DNA from: Cantharellus purpuraceus
Taxonomy: Eukaryota; Basidiomycota; Agaricomycetes; Cantharellales; Hydnaceae
Length of the DNA stretch: 64,000 nt
Assembly (NCBI GenBank): GCA_025174535.1
Contig: JALBUN010000005.1
Span: 310,001-374,000, forward strand
Reading direction: 5' to 3'
The position numbers and the translations under genes are program-made. The notes below the pieces were generated by a model. It did no database searches. It was not told the DNA's origin and saw only the letters and a list, made by a program, of their open reading frames with translations. Below, piece after piece: positions 47,782 through 58,380 of the stretch. How positions within the stretch are numbered: the first letter of the stretch is position 1; the number at the start of each line of letters is the position of its first letter.

Positions 47782-48095
47782 AAAAAGGGGAGGGTGTAAG
47801 TACCCAAGGTACTTACTTATTATAGTATATAGCTAGATAGTTATAATTAATGTATGCAGCATTCCATTAAGGAATGCTGTCTTATTGATAGATATATGCA
47901 CCCATAGGGTGCATATGTATAGTTATTATATAAGCCAGTGGACCCAAGTACATGTGTGGGTCCACATATAGTAGACAGAACTTAGTAACTACCACACTAT
48001 ACAGCACATTGCCCAACCAATACACTTGGTTGAGTTCTGTGCAATGGTGTGAACTAAGACACCCATTAACAGTCTTGATAACCACATCTACATTT
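47782..48095 (+). mobile_element. polypurine tract and 3' LTR of the first chromovirus
   Basis: A purine run AAAAAGGGGAGGG at about 47781-47793 is followed at once by TGTAAGTACCCAAGGTACTT, the start of an LTR whose first bases form a hairpin. Further perfect hairpins are GCATTCC/GGAATGC, ATATGCACCC/GGGTGCATAT and GTGGACCC/GGGTCCAC. The right end, near ACATCTACA at about 48090, is approximate. Integrase remains of another element begin right after. Confidence 0.65.
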
Positions 48096-48099
48096 CCAA

Positions 48100-49253
48100 C
48101 ATGAACAATCTCTGACTCCATTTACTCCAGAACAACATGACCATCCAATCTCCGGTCATTTTGGACAGATCCAAACTATAGATCTAGTCAGGTGGGACTA
48201 TGTCTGGCCTGAACTCTGTGGTTCTGTTAAGTCCTACATCAAGTCTTGTACCACTTGTATGTGCTCAAAGTCACAGAGACATCATCCTTATGGACTACTC
48301 AAGCAACTCCCCATTCCATGAGTCCATGGAACTCCATATCCATGGACTTCATCAAGAAGCTCCCAGCATCCTCCAGTTATGACACCATCTTAGTTATTGT
48401 GGATTGCCTCACCAAGCAGTCCATTTTTATTCCTACAGTCAACACCATCACAGCTCCTATGCTTGCAAAACTATTTGTACTCCATGTCTTCTCCAAGCAT
48501 GGAGTTCCATCACACATTACCTCTGACCATGGTATGGAGTTCATGTCCTCCTTTTTCTGAACCCTTGGAAAGGCTTTGGACATCAAACTCCATTTCACAT
48601 CTGGATACCATCCAGAAGCTGATGTTCAAAATGAATGAACCAGACTCTGGAACAGTACCTCCAAGTCTATTGCAACTACCAACAGGACAACTAGTCTGAC
48701 TTACTTCCACTCACAGAATTTGCATATAATAATGCTCCAAATGCCACTACTGGCTTATCTTCATTCTTTGCCAACAAAGGTTACCACCCAAACATCTCTG
48801 TACATCCTGAACAAGACCTCACTTCCTCAAGAGCTTGAAACTTTGCTGTGGATCTCCATGAACTCCATCAGCATCTCCAAAAGACCATCTCCAATGCTCA
48901 ACTCCAATACTCCACCTCCACTGACCATTGCTGATCCCTGGCCCTGGACTTCAAGGTTGGAGACAAGGTTTTTGTTAAATCTGACAATATCTGTACCATG
49001 AGACCTTCCAAGAAACTATCAGAAAAATACCTTGGTCCCTTCGAAATCATCACTCAAGCAGGCTCTAACTCCTTTACCCTCCATCTACAAGAAAGCATGT
49101 GCTCCATTCACCCTGTCTTCCACATTTCCATGCTCAAACCCTCAACTCCAGATCCATTCTCCAGTTCCTCCTGTCATCATAGATGGAGAACCAGAGTATG
49201 AGATATCAGAGATACTGGACTCCAAGATCAACAAGAGACAAAAATGCAAATTT
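48100..49253 (+). pseudogene. truncated chromovirus integrase copy
   Basis: Close relative of the integrase at 54.1-55.3 kb. Recognisable: WDYVWPELCG, SCTTCMCSKSQRHHPYG (zinc-binding region), YDTILVIVDCLTKQS, LHVFSKHGVPSHITSD, LHFTSGYHPEAD, LSEKYLGPFEIITQAG, VHP-like IHPVFHISMLKPS, and the chromodomain start EISEILDSKINKRQKCKF. There it is cut by the LTR beginning at 49254. Many frame changes and stops, including Arg-to-Cys in VDCLTKQ. Confidence 0.8.
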
Positions 49254-49737
49254 GTTACATCCTGTAATATCAAGTCCAATCTCTGGATCTCCATCTCCTT
49301 CATCTCCATTATCCATGTTATGACTATATTCATTAACACCCAGATCCCCGTCCGATCCCCTCAGATCCCCGCGCATATGAAATCTATACTCCATTTGGAA
49401 ACCACTACATCTCCATTTTCCTGTCTGATTGTCACCGCTGATTCCACCCATCCATCTCCAGTTCCGATTGATGCATCAGCATCACCATAGGAACCTGGAC
49501 ATCCGTCCCCATCGGACTCGGACATACTCATGTAAGGCCATTGGCCTCGGAGACCCATCACCGGAGTAATTATTATTAGATTTCAAATATGTATTTAAGT
49601 TGCCTGACTGGGGACTTCATTCCCCAGTTCAAATATCGAATCACACCTAGCTCCTAAGTCCGATCCTAACTCTCTAAGTCGTACTCCATCTCCGAAATCT
49701 CAGACACCAGTATTAGTGAGGGCGCAGCACATAAGCT
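49254..49737 (+). mobile_element. 5' LTR of the second chromovirus
   Basis: Starts TGTTACATCCTGTAATATCA inside the chromodomain of the previous copy. It runs through a segment shared with 59627-60060 (TTATGACTATATTCATTAAC, then CATATGAAATCTATACTCC) to GCGCAGCACA near 49733. The shared leader TAAGCTGAAGCCAAGTCTG follows, then gag. The same start (TGTTACATCCTGTAA) recurs at 62449. The exact right border is inferred from the terminal CA. Confidence 0.7.
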
Positions 49738-49761
49738 GAAGCCAAGTCTGTTCCGACCCCC

Positions 49762-51139
49762 ATGACATACTCCGACCCCAACCCAACCTCCAACCCAACC
49801 TCCAACCCAACCTCCAACCCAACCTCCAACCCAACCTCCAACCCAGCCTCCAACCCAACCTCCAACCCAACCTCCAACCCAACCTCCAACCCAACCTCCA
49901 ACCCAACCTCCAACCCAACCTCCAACCCAACCTCCAACCCAACCTCCAATCCAATCTCCAACCCCAAATCGGACCTAGTGCGTAACAGTATATTTGAACT
50001 GGCATACTCACTCCTACCAATGCCACGATCCACCGCCAATTCCGAATGTGCACGAATCATCGAGGTACCCACCCCCAGCATCAACACCATCCCCGAGGTC
50101 GTTGAGGAACCGATGGACCACATAGAGGCCGTCAATGAAGAAGACGACACCCCGCCCTCTCCAAATCTGGTGCAAGCCATCTCCCTGCTCGCTAGCAGCA
50201 TCCGTAACCCACAAGCCCCTAAGTCCTGGACCAAGGTCCGAGAACCTGACCCATTCGATGGCTCCGATCCACGCAAACTCCAGCCGTTCTTGGTGCAATG
50301 CCGGTTGAATTTCTGCAACCGCCCCAACGCATTCACATCCAATTGGGTGAAGGTCACCTTCGCCATGTCCTATCTCAAGGGCACCGCACTGGACTACTTC
50401 GAACCAGCGCTCATGGATGACTCCGATGACCCAATATGATCAGAGGACTACTCCGACTTCATCTCCGAACTTCGGACCAATTTTGGTCCTTATAACCCTG
50501 AGGCCAATGCCGAGAACGAACTCGATCAACTTCGGATGAAGGAGAATCACAAATCACAAAATACATTGTGAGTTTCCAGCAGCTAGCTCCGAAAGTCCAA
50601 TGGGGCGACGCCGCACTCCGATGCCAATTTTATGTTGGACTCCCATCCCACATCAAGGACAAGATATCATGTGTCGGTAAGCCGGATACTTTGGCTACCC
50701 TCTGCAAGCTCGCCCAATCCATCGATGCCCGTTATTGGGAACGTCAATCCGAGGTCTCCCGCGAAAATTCGGCCAACAACAAATCGGACAAATCATCGGA
50801 CAAGACCCCAAAGTCCAACAAGGGGTCCGATAAGTGGGCCACCGCCAACTCAGGCCAGAAGTCAAACACTGGTAACGCTGCCACTTCCGGTTCTGGTCAG
50901 AACAACTCTGGCACCAGCAATAACTCTGGAGCTCGCAAGAGTACTCTGGACCTCTCCACCAAGCTGGGGAAGGATGGAGCACTTACCCAGCAGGAACACC
51001 AGCGCCGCATGGACAACAACCTCTGTCTGTTCTGCGGAAAGCCTGGTCACCAAGCCAAGGATTGCAACAAGGCAACCTCGTCCGCATCAAAGGCAAAGGG
51101 CCACGCCGCCAACGCCATGATGGACCAAAAAAAACAGTA
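49762..51139 (+). pseudogene. Gag polyprotein of the second chromovirus
   Basis: The start MTYSDPNPTSNPTS opens a tandem repeat of the tetrapeptide NPTS. Then VREPDPFDGSDPRKLQPFLV and VKVTFAMSYLKGTALDYFEP are the conserved retrotransposon Gag core. After a TGA at 50437-50439 (where Trp or Arg is expected) the frame resumes, with one-base loss near 50550, as FQQLAPKVQWGD and LPSHIKDKISCVG. A Ser/Asn/Gly-rich spacer leads to the zinc knuckle CLFCGKPGHQAKDC (CCHC). It ends MMDQKKQ. Two lesions, so non-functional as read. It lies directly downstream of the LTR and leader. Confidence 0.85.
49779..49960 (+). repeat. 12-base tandem repeat (CCAACCTCCAAC) in gag
   Basis: About 15 copies of a 12-base unit encode Asn-Pro-Thr-Ser repeats at the Gag N-terminus. 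A shorter version (about 5 units) occurs at 60087-60140 in the truncated copy, so the repeat number differs between copies. The opposite strand gives a spurious GLEV repeat ORF. Confidence 0.95.
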
Positions 51140-51229
51140 AGCAGTCCTATAGCCTCCATATGGGCTGAGGGCTGCATTGGTACTCCCCGTACAACAGACG
51201 AGGTCCGCCTGAACGCATCCGCTCTTTTC

Positions 51230-51345
51230 CACTCCAACTCCCTTACCCTCCTCATCCACTCCGACTCCCTTACCCTCCTCATCCACTCCAACTCCCTTAC
51301 CCTCCTCATCCACTCCGACTCCCTTACCCTCCTCATCCACTCCGA
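51230..51345 (+). repeat. 27-base tandem repeat, about four copies
   Basis: The unit CTCATCCACTCCGACTCCCT plus TACCCTC repeats four times with few changes, encoding (HSDSLTLLI)n just upstream of the retropepsin motif. It lies between Gag and protease, an unusual place for an expanding repeat. Confidence 0.92.
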
Positions 51346-51959
51346 CTCCATTCCCAATACCACTATTCAAGCATTAATTGACTCCAGTTCTACTCACTGT
51401 TTCCTCGATTCCTCTTTCTCTGATTTACATAAACTCCATACATACACCATAACTCTGATACCACTCCGATTATTTGATGGCACTACTAATGCTGTTATTT
51501 CACGAGCTATAGATCTGTCTATCCATTTTTTCTGTCAGAGAAATCCAGACCCTTACATTCTATGTTACTCCGCTTGACTCCAGCTGTTCTGTGGTTCTCG
51601 GACATAACTGGCTCACCCACTACAATCCGTTGATTGACTGGGCATTGGGCCATATCACATTCCGTTCTCCAGCACAGGCTGTGTCATCCCCGATGTCACC
51701 AGCAACTATAGGTGTGAAATTATCTTCCGCCTCCGCTGACTCCGCTCCGATAGATACTCTGTCTACCCCTCCATTTATATCGATGGTGGACGCTATGGTC
51801 TTTGCCAGACTAAGCAAGCTGGACGGTTCTCACACATTCCAGGTCCACCTCTCCGATCCAATATTCCTCGCCACTCGTTCTGCCCGATCCACTCCACCGG
51901 ACCTCTCTATGGTTCCCAAGGAGTATCATGAGTTCGCCGACGTGTTCAGCAAGTCTAAG

Positions 51960-52523
51960 ACGCTTGTTCAGAAATACAACAAATACGTATGTACAACCTA
52001 TTTTCCTCAAATTTTATACAATACACTTCAATTCAAACTTATTTTCATATTTCAACATGATTCTCAAATTTTACACAATATACTAGATTAAAACATATTT
52101 TGATATTTTGGCATAATTCTCAAAAATAATTGTTTTTTCCCCATTTAGTGGTGGCAACTCCCTTGAGGGAACATCCAAATATCATTGATTCTTTCTTATA
52201 CAATACTTGTAACATAATTTGAACTATCTTTAATCCCCACCTGGTATTTGTATATCTAAATACCCTATATAATACCAATTATATTCATATATACATTCCT
52301 ATTATATCCATGTAAATGATTATGTTCATCTCAACCAAATATCTCATCTTTTAAAGTTTATTAAAATATAGAATATATGTTTATATTTATGAAAATTTCA
52401 CACATCCGAAATCTTTTAAGATATCCAAATTGTAACTCCCTGGCTTTATGTATCATTGAAATTCTGATGTATATCTCATATACATCAGAATATTGTATAC
52501 TGACATGATTCCGAACAAGCGTC
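51960..52523. mobile_element. 564-base AT-rich MITE, TSD TAA (PIF/Harbinger-like)
   Basis: Terminal inverted repeats GACGCTTGTTCAGAAAT (51960) and ATTCCGAACAAGCGTC (ends 52523) with small mismatches, flanked by TAA at 51957-51959 and 52524-52526. Deleting the element and one TAA joins SKS-KADSLAEH in the pol frame. The 3-base TWA-type duplication suggests a PIF/Harbinger origin. The interior is very AT-rich and noncoding. Confidence 0.88.
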
Positions 52524-55313
52524 TAAAGCCGACTCCCTAGCAGAACACTGACCATATGATCTCAAGATCGAACTGGATGACAACTCCACCCCTCTGCTTG
52601 GCCCTATCTACTCGCTATCACAAAAAGAGCTACTGGCTCTCTGAACATTCATAGACGAGAACTTGGCCATGGGCTTCATCCGCCCATCCCTATCTCCTCA
52701 TGGAGCTCCGGTCCTATTTGTCTGCAAAAAAGACGGATCACTCCGTCTATGCGTCAACTTCCGTGGGCTCAACAAGATCACCAAGAAAGACCGATACCCA
52801 ATACCCCGCACTGCGGACCTACTCGAGAGTCCTCAAAAGGCTAAGATCTACTCCAAAATAGATCTCCGACATGCCTACCATCTAGTCCGTATCCGAGAAG
52901 GTGACGAATGGAAAACGACCTTCCACACACGATATGGATCTTTCGAGTGGTGCGTCATGCCCTTCGGACTAACCAATGCTCCGGCTGCCTTCCAGAGGTT
53001 CATGAATGATACCTTCGCCAACCTCCTCGATGTGACTGTCCTCGTTTACTTAGACGACATTCTGGTATATTCGGACAATGAAGAAGAACATCAGACACAT
53101 GTCTGAGAGGTACTCCGACATCTCCGAAAGCATGGCCTCTTTGCCCGTGCTGACAAATGCGAATTCCACTCCGACTCGGTCGAATACCTAGGCTATATCC
53201 TCTCCCTGGCAGGATTGACAATGTCCGATGACAAAATCAAAGCCATACAGGAATGGCCAGAACCCCAGAAAGTCAAGGACGTACAGTCCTTCCTCAGGTT
53301 TGCCAACTTCTACCACCGCTTTATTCACGGCTACTCCGATATCACTGTTCCGCTCACCCGACTCACTAGGAAGGGTATCCAATGGAATTTCACTGACAAA
53401 TGTAGACAGAGTTTTGAGACCTTGAAAAAGGCCTTTACTTCCGCTCCAATACTGACTCATTGGGTTCCAGACGTTCCCATCCTATTAGAGACCAACGCCT
53501 CCAACTATGCACTTGCTGCGATCCTGTCCATCATCTCTCCAGACGACGGACAAGTCCACCCGATTGCTTTTCACTCGCATACATTTACGCCCCCTGAACT
53601 GAACTATGACATCCATGAGCTCCTTGCCATATATGAAGCCTTCTGGATATGGAGACACTACCTTGAGGGTCCCTCCGATCCGGTGGACATCATAACTGAC
53701 CACAAGAACTTGGAATACTTCTCCACAACGAAACTGCTCACCTGGAGACAAGTCCGATGGTCCGAATACCTATCTCAGTTCAATCTCATTATCCGTTTCT
53801 GTCCAGGTCGACTCGGAGCAAAGCCCGATGCATTAACTAGACGCTGGGATGTCTACCCTAAAGAGGGGAGTAGCGACTATGCCACTGTAAACCCACACAA
53901 CTTTCGTCCTGTGTTTACTAACGAGCAGCTGGCATCGTCCCTACGAGCATCCACCCTCATGACTCCCACCCTCCGAGCTGTCACCATTATGGACATCGAC
54001 CAACTCCACTCCGACATCCGCTCATCACTCCGATCTGATCCTGTTGCGGTTAAACAACCCTTCTGATCCAAAATGGTCACTTGACACCAAAGGGCACCTC
54101 CGACACAACGGCCGGATATATGTCCCCGACGCCAACGGCCTCCGACTCCGAATTTTGCAGTATTATCATGATCACCTGATCTCCGGCTACTTCAGGCAAA
54201 ATCACACACAAGGATTAATCTGATGAGACTACGTATGGCCAAAAATGTGGGAATACATTCAACACTACTGTAACTCCTGTACCACATGTATGCGCTCAAA
54301 ATCGCAAAGGCACAAACCCTACGGAATGCTTAAGCAACTTCTGATCCCAGAGCAACCATGGAACTCCATCTCCATGGATTTCATAGAGAAGCTCCCCCCA
54401 TCGCTCAGATATGACACCATACTTGTGGTTGTTGACAGGTTCACCAAACAGTCCCTATTCATTCTGACGCATGACACCATCACCTCCGCCTCACTAGCTA
54501 AATTGTTCGTTCTCCACGTATTCTCTAAACATGGAGTCCCATCGCATGTCACGTCCGATTGGGGCTCAGAGTTTGTATCCTTTCCGCACATTAGGAAAGG
54601 CTCTCGACATGAAGCTTCATTTCACCTCCGGATACCACCCTGAAGGAGATGGACAAACAGAACGAATGAATCAGTCCCTGGAACAATATCTCCGAATTTA
54701 TTGTAACTATCAACAAGACAACTGGGCTGATCTACTTCCGAGAGTTTGCCTACAACAATGCTCCGAACGCGACTACCGGCATCTCTCTGTTCTTTGCTAA
54801 TAAAGGCTACCATCCAAACATCTCCGTCCACCCCGAAAAAGAACTTGCCTCCACCAAAGCCTGCCAATTCATAACCGACCTTGATCAACTACACCAACAT
54901 CTCCGAGAGACCATCTCCGATGCTCAGAAACAATATCAAGTCTCCACAGACCGACGCTGCATTCCGGCTCTGGACCTGCAAATCGGAGACAAAGTATTCG
55001 TTAAGGCCGAACACTTCCGGACCACCCGTCCATTGAAGAAACTCTCCGAGAAATACTTAGGTCCTTATGAGGTCATTGCTCACGCAGGCAGCAGGTCTTT
55101 CACCCTCCACCTCCCAGACCACTTCCGAGCAGTTCATCCAGTCTTCCATATATCAATGCTCAAACCTGCCACTATAAATGAGATCTCTGGTTGCATGCAA
55201 CCTCCACCTCCCCCGATCATCATCGAAGGAGACAATTAATATGAGATCTCGGAGATCCTGGACTCGAAGATCGACCATCAATACAAGTGCAAGCTCCAGT
55301 ACTTAGTCAAATG

Positions 55314-56057
55314 TGTTGAAAAAAATAATTTCGCCTTGCTGGGGGTGTGTGGAGAGTAGATTTCAAATAGAGACAGAGGGAGTGATGGGAACTGGATGTA
55401 TGCATAGTCGAATTGAAGATATACTTGAGTAGTATCTTCCTACAAAGTTTGATGGGATTTGGTGTGATATTCGTCTAGATTTTGACAATTTGAGCAGGGA
55501 GCAGAAGCAGATGACTCAAACGAGAGTAAATGCTTAATAGAAAATCAACCAGTGGAGCTTAGGCTTCGCAAACTGGGATTCGAATATATGTTGCAATACT
55601 CTTCCAGAGTATGCAAAAGGTTGTAGAAATACGCGTTCGTTCTGGAGTTATTCCAGAAACGAATAGTTCAGACACAGTCAACAAAAACAGGTGAGAGCAA
55701 ATTCTTTAGTCCATTGCATATCTAGCTAGGCATGTTTTATACAAGATATGCATGCTAATAACTCGTGATAAAAGTTCTGTGTAATTTGAAACATGGGAAA
55801 GAAACTTGTGATAAAAACGAAATGGGGGGTGGAGCCAATAGGGGGAAATGATGAAATAAAATATAAAAGAAATATAGGAGAATGATCTGCTGTGTGTGGA
55901 GCTTACAGGGGCTTCTCCTCTTCACTCCTAACCATTTCCCCTCGCTTTCCTACCTCCCCCTCAACCTCCTGAGCCTCCTATGTGCTCCTGTTCCTCCTAT
56001 CCCCTCTGTTCCCCCTCTGTTCCCCTCTCCCCTAGAAGTCTGGTCTTCCAAATAACA
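55314..56057 (+). mobile_element. solo LTR, 744 bases, TSD AAATG
   Basis: Begins TGTTGAAAAAAATAATTTCG and ends CCAAATAACA, flanked by AAATG at 55309-55313 and 56058-56062. It splits the chromodomain between LVK and WTGYEG. Close relative of 61653-62363 over the full length, sharing GTGGAGAGTAGATTTCAAAT near the start and GTGTGGAGCTTACAGGGGCT near the end. AATATAAAAG (about 55860) is a plausible TATA element. Confidence 0.93.
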
Positions 56058-56339
56058 AAATGGACTGGATACGAAGGCACCGATGAAGAATCCTCATGGA
56101 TCTCCGCGTCCGAACTCGATCATGCATCTGAATCCATCTCCGACTTTCACTCCGCTTATCCAGACAAACCTGGCCCTCTTATGAATCTTTAAGTTCAATT
56201 ACTAATGCTAATGCTATTATTTTGCATCATCATTTTATTACAAGTCAAGGGAAATTGCATGCCTGCCCAAAAGCTCCAAAGGAATCACTCCGCCTCATTT
56301 TTCTCTGTTCCAAAATTTATAATCATTTTCATTCTTATT

Positions 56340-57105
56340 TTATACATCGCATTTCCTTTTTCCCTTTCCCTTATCTACCTCAGGCTCCGTCTCCGACTCC
56401 TCATCACTCTCTACATCCGACACCCAACCCTTCTCATCTCCCATGTCCAAATCCTCGTCCAACGGGGCCATGAACTTCTGCAACCGACGTAACTCGGCTG
56501 TCCAACGACCCTCCAGAACCTCCTTCCATTTCATTGTCCTCACCAAGTCTACTAACAACCCCTCCGTCCGCCGAAGGTGCTCCGACTGCAGGTTAACCAG
56601 CCAGATAAGCTGGCCCATGGTGCTATTGGGTGCCGAAACGCACCCTGTACCTGCACCAGTCGTCACCCCTTCTGATCCGATGCCGCTACCCCCGGCTGCC
56701 ACAGCACCCGTCTCCGTCCGCCTCTTTTTGGTCGGACGACCCTCCGATTCCTTCTCTGCCCCTCCTTGTACCACTAGTCGGGGCTTGACGCTCTGACTCC
56801 AGGGATCAAACTTCCCATCGATCCTACACCCTCCTTTCCGACCCCGACAACGATCGCAGAACCGAAGTCGGCGAGTTGGGCCGGTAGGCCACACACACTC
56901 CACACCCGCATCACAACATAAGTCGCAAGTTATGCCGGGTCTGCCAAATGGCTCCGTTGGAGCCAGAGCCTTGGGTGGTCCACCCCTTCTCTGTATGGGA
57001 ACTGGTTTTCCCTTAAAAAGATCTTGTTTAAAGTCCTGAAACTGTACAATTTCGCTTGATGGCCTTAAAATATCAGCATATATCTGCTGCTTTCTCTTGA
57101 TTCAG
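56340..57105 (-). CDS. cysteine-cluster (zinc-binding) protein carried antisense in the chromovirus
   Basis: A minus-strand frame open for about 250 codons. It begins near 57105 (KQQIYADILRPSSEIVQF), continues KPVPIQRRGGPPKALAPTEP, and then shows a Cys cluster CDLCCDAGVECVWP...RFCDRCRGRKGGC, that is C-x2-C-x4-6-C followed by C-x2-C-x5-C. This is the look of a fungal DNA-binding or zinc-knuckle cluster. A basic patch (PTKKRRTE) follows, then LIWLVNLQSEHLRRTEGLLV, FMAPLDEDLDMGDEKGWVSD and an acidic tail ending KGKGKRKCDV. It lies opposite to pol, between pol and the next LTR. It is probably the C-terminal part of the same gene as the coiled-coil ORF at 58381-59481, separated by an insertion. 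Its own start is not clear. Confidence 0.55.
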
Positions 57106-57109
57106 GGCC

Positions 57110-58380
57110 ATTCAAATATTCTCTATTTTTTCATATTTTTTCGGGAATTTTCCATGCAGAAATGAGTCTACAAACTTATTGTTCTGCTGGGCGAAGTTTT
57201 GGGACCCACATGGACCCACAAACCTTCGCAGATGTCAGCAGCCTCAAAGTCAGCCGGAGTCACCCGGACAACTGACTCATTTTCGATCACATGACTCATT
57301 TCAATCTCCGACTCAATCTGGTCACCACTGCCAGTAAATCCTCAATATCTTCGCAACCACTGCACCTCCTGACTCCATTTTCAGTGGAGAGTTCAATAGA
57401 AGCCGTGCCTACCCATAGCTGTGCTGATAATCCCAGGAAACGAAGTATTGACCGAGTTATTTGAGTAATGGTGACTCATGCAATGACTCCTGCCATGACT
57501 CATGCTATGACTCCTTCCATGACTCATACCATGACTCCTGTGATTACTCATACTATGACTCCTGCTCTGAGTCACACTATGACTCCATCCATGACTCATG
57601 CCATGAGTCAGAGCAAATCCAAGCAGCTCATTGGCTAGGAAACTTCCACCCCCTTCTCACATATTCCACTAGCTTCCAGTAGTTTCCATCTATTAATAGG
57701 TAGAAGTTTCCAGTAGTATTAGTCAGCTCCTGTAAATACAATATAAAAGGAGCCCATTCTGCCTCTGAAATAAATAACCATTTCTACCCCATCATTTGCA
57801 CATCGGTGTGACTAGAGTGACATACAGTGTCATCCTCTATATCTCAGTAACTGTTGATTGTCCAGTTCAAGGGTCGCTTACAGTTGTGTAACTGTATTCG
57901 ATTGCACTCGAAGTAGTGATTGTCCTGCTTTGGGCGTGAGTGTAGTATCTACCTCGCGTGACTACGAATCTACAGGGTGAGATTGTCTGTCGATAGTCCT
58001 GCCATTAGTGCTCTTGTTTAAGTTACTAGTGTGTACTGCCTTTGCAGAGCATTAGAATCTTGAACTCGTGTGAAGCAGTTGCTAGACTACTTCACACATC
58101 GCTGTTACCCGCTTCAGAGTGTCACTGGTTGGACGGTCGGATTCATCCACCTACTTCCTCTAGCCTCTAAGTGCATTCCCCTCTTTTTGGAATATCTGGA
58201 CCCCTAAGCGTCCGTGAACTCTAGACTCTGGAAGTCTTATTCGTTCCCTACTGCTAAGAAACGTATTACCTTCCTGCGTATCGTCTGCATTGACCATTAC
58301 AACGGATTGTAACCAAAGTACAAACGTTAAATCGTTTCTGGAGTTGTGCTGCAGTAGGATTTGATATTCTTCTCAGCTGT
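57110..58380. other. LTR-like insertion with GACTCATG repeats, between the antisense ORFs
   Basis: Noncoding. It contains a TATAAAA box (CAATATAAAAGGAGCCC near 57740), AATAAAT shortly after, and features of a U5 region, so a plus-oriented LTR is likely. Ends and target duplication could not be fixed. It separates the two minus-strand ORFs. Confidence 0.4.
57468..57612 (+). repeat. tandem repeat of ATGACTCATGC/ATGACTCCT units
   Basis: About twelve roughly 12-base units alternate ATGACTCAT and ATGACTCC. TGACTCA is also the AP-1/Gcn4-type site, so the array offers many copies of that sequence. The adjoining area (57265-57310) has further TGACTCA copies. Confidence 0.85.

Larger units (their letters stand above)
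51150..56192 (+). pseudogene. Pol polyprotein (PR-RT-RH-IN-chromodomain) of the second chromovirus
   Basis: Order: a 27-base repeat region; retropepsin-like ALIDSSSTHCFLD (normally D-S/T-G) and VVLGHNWLTHYNP; a MITE at 51960-52523; then reverse transcriptase with [52 protein letters not shown] and the catalytic [12 protein letters not shown]. RNase H follows (LETNASNYALAAIL, with Asn where the catalytic Asp is expected; ITDHKNLEYF). Integrase shows SCTTCMRSKSQRHK, VHVFSKHGVPS-type and SGYHPEGDGQTERMNQ. The chromodomain LQYLVK...WTGYEGTDEESSWISA is split by a solo LTR at 55314-56057. TGA stops at 52549, 52642, 53104, 54221 and 54224 and a frame change near 54066 inactivate it. Confidence 0.9.

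Noticed and set aside
49779..49960. Regular direct repeat array resembling CRISPR
   Set aside because: No unique spacers, 12-base in-frame units within a retroelement gag of a eukaryote.
49700..50366. Minus-strand ORFs with GLEV or WRLG repeats
   Set aside because: Antisense reading of the NPTS minisatellite in gag.
57393..57599. Minus ORF of MSHGRSH-type repeats
   Set aside because: Translation of the GACTCATG tandem repeat in an LTR-like region.
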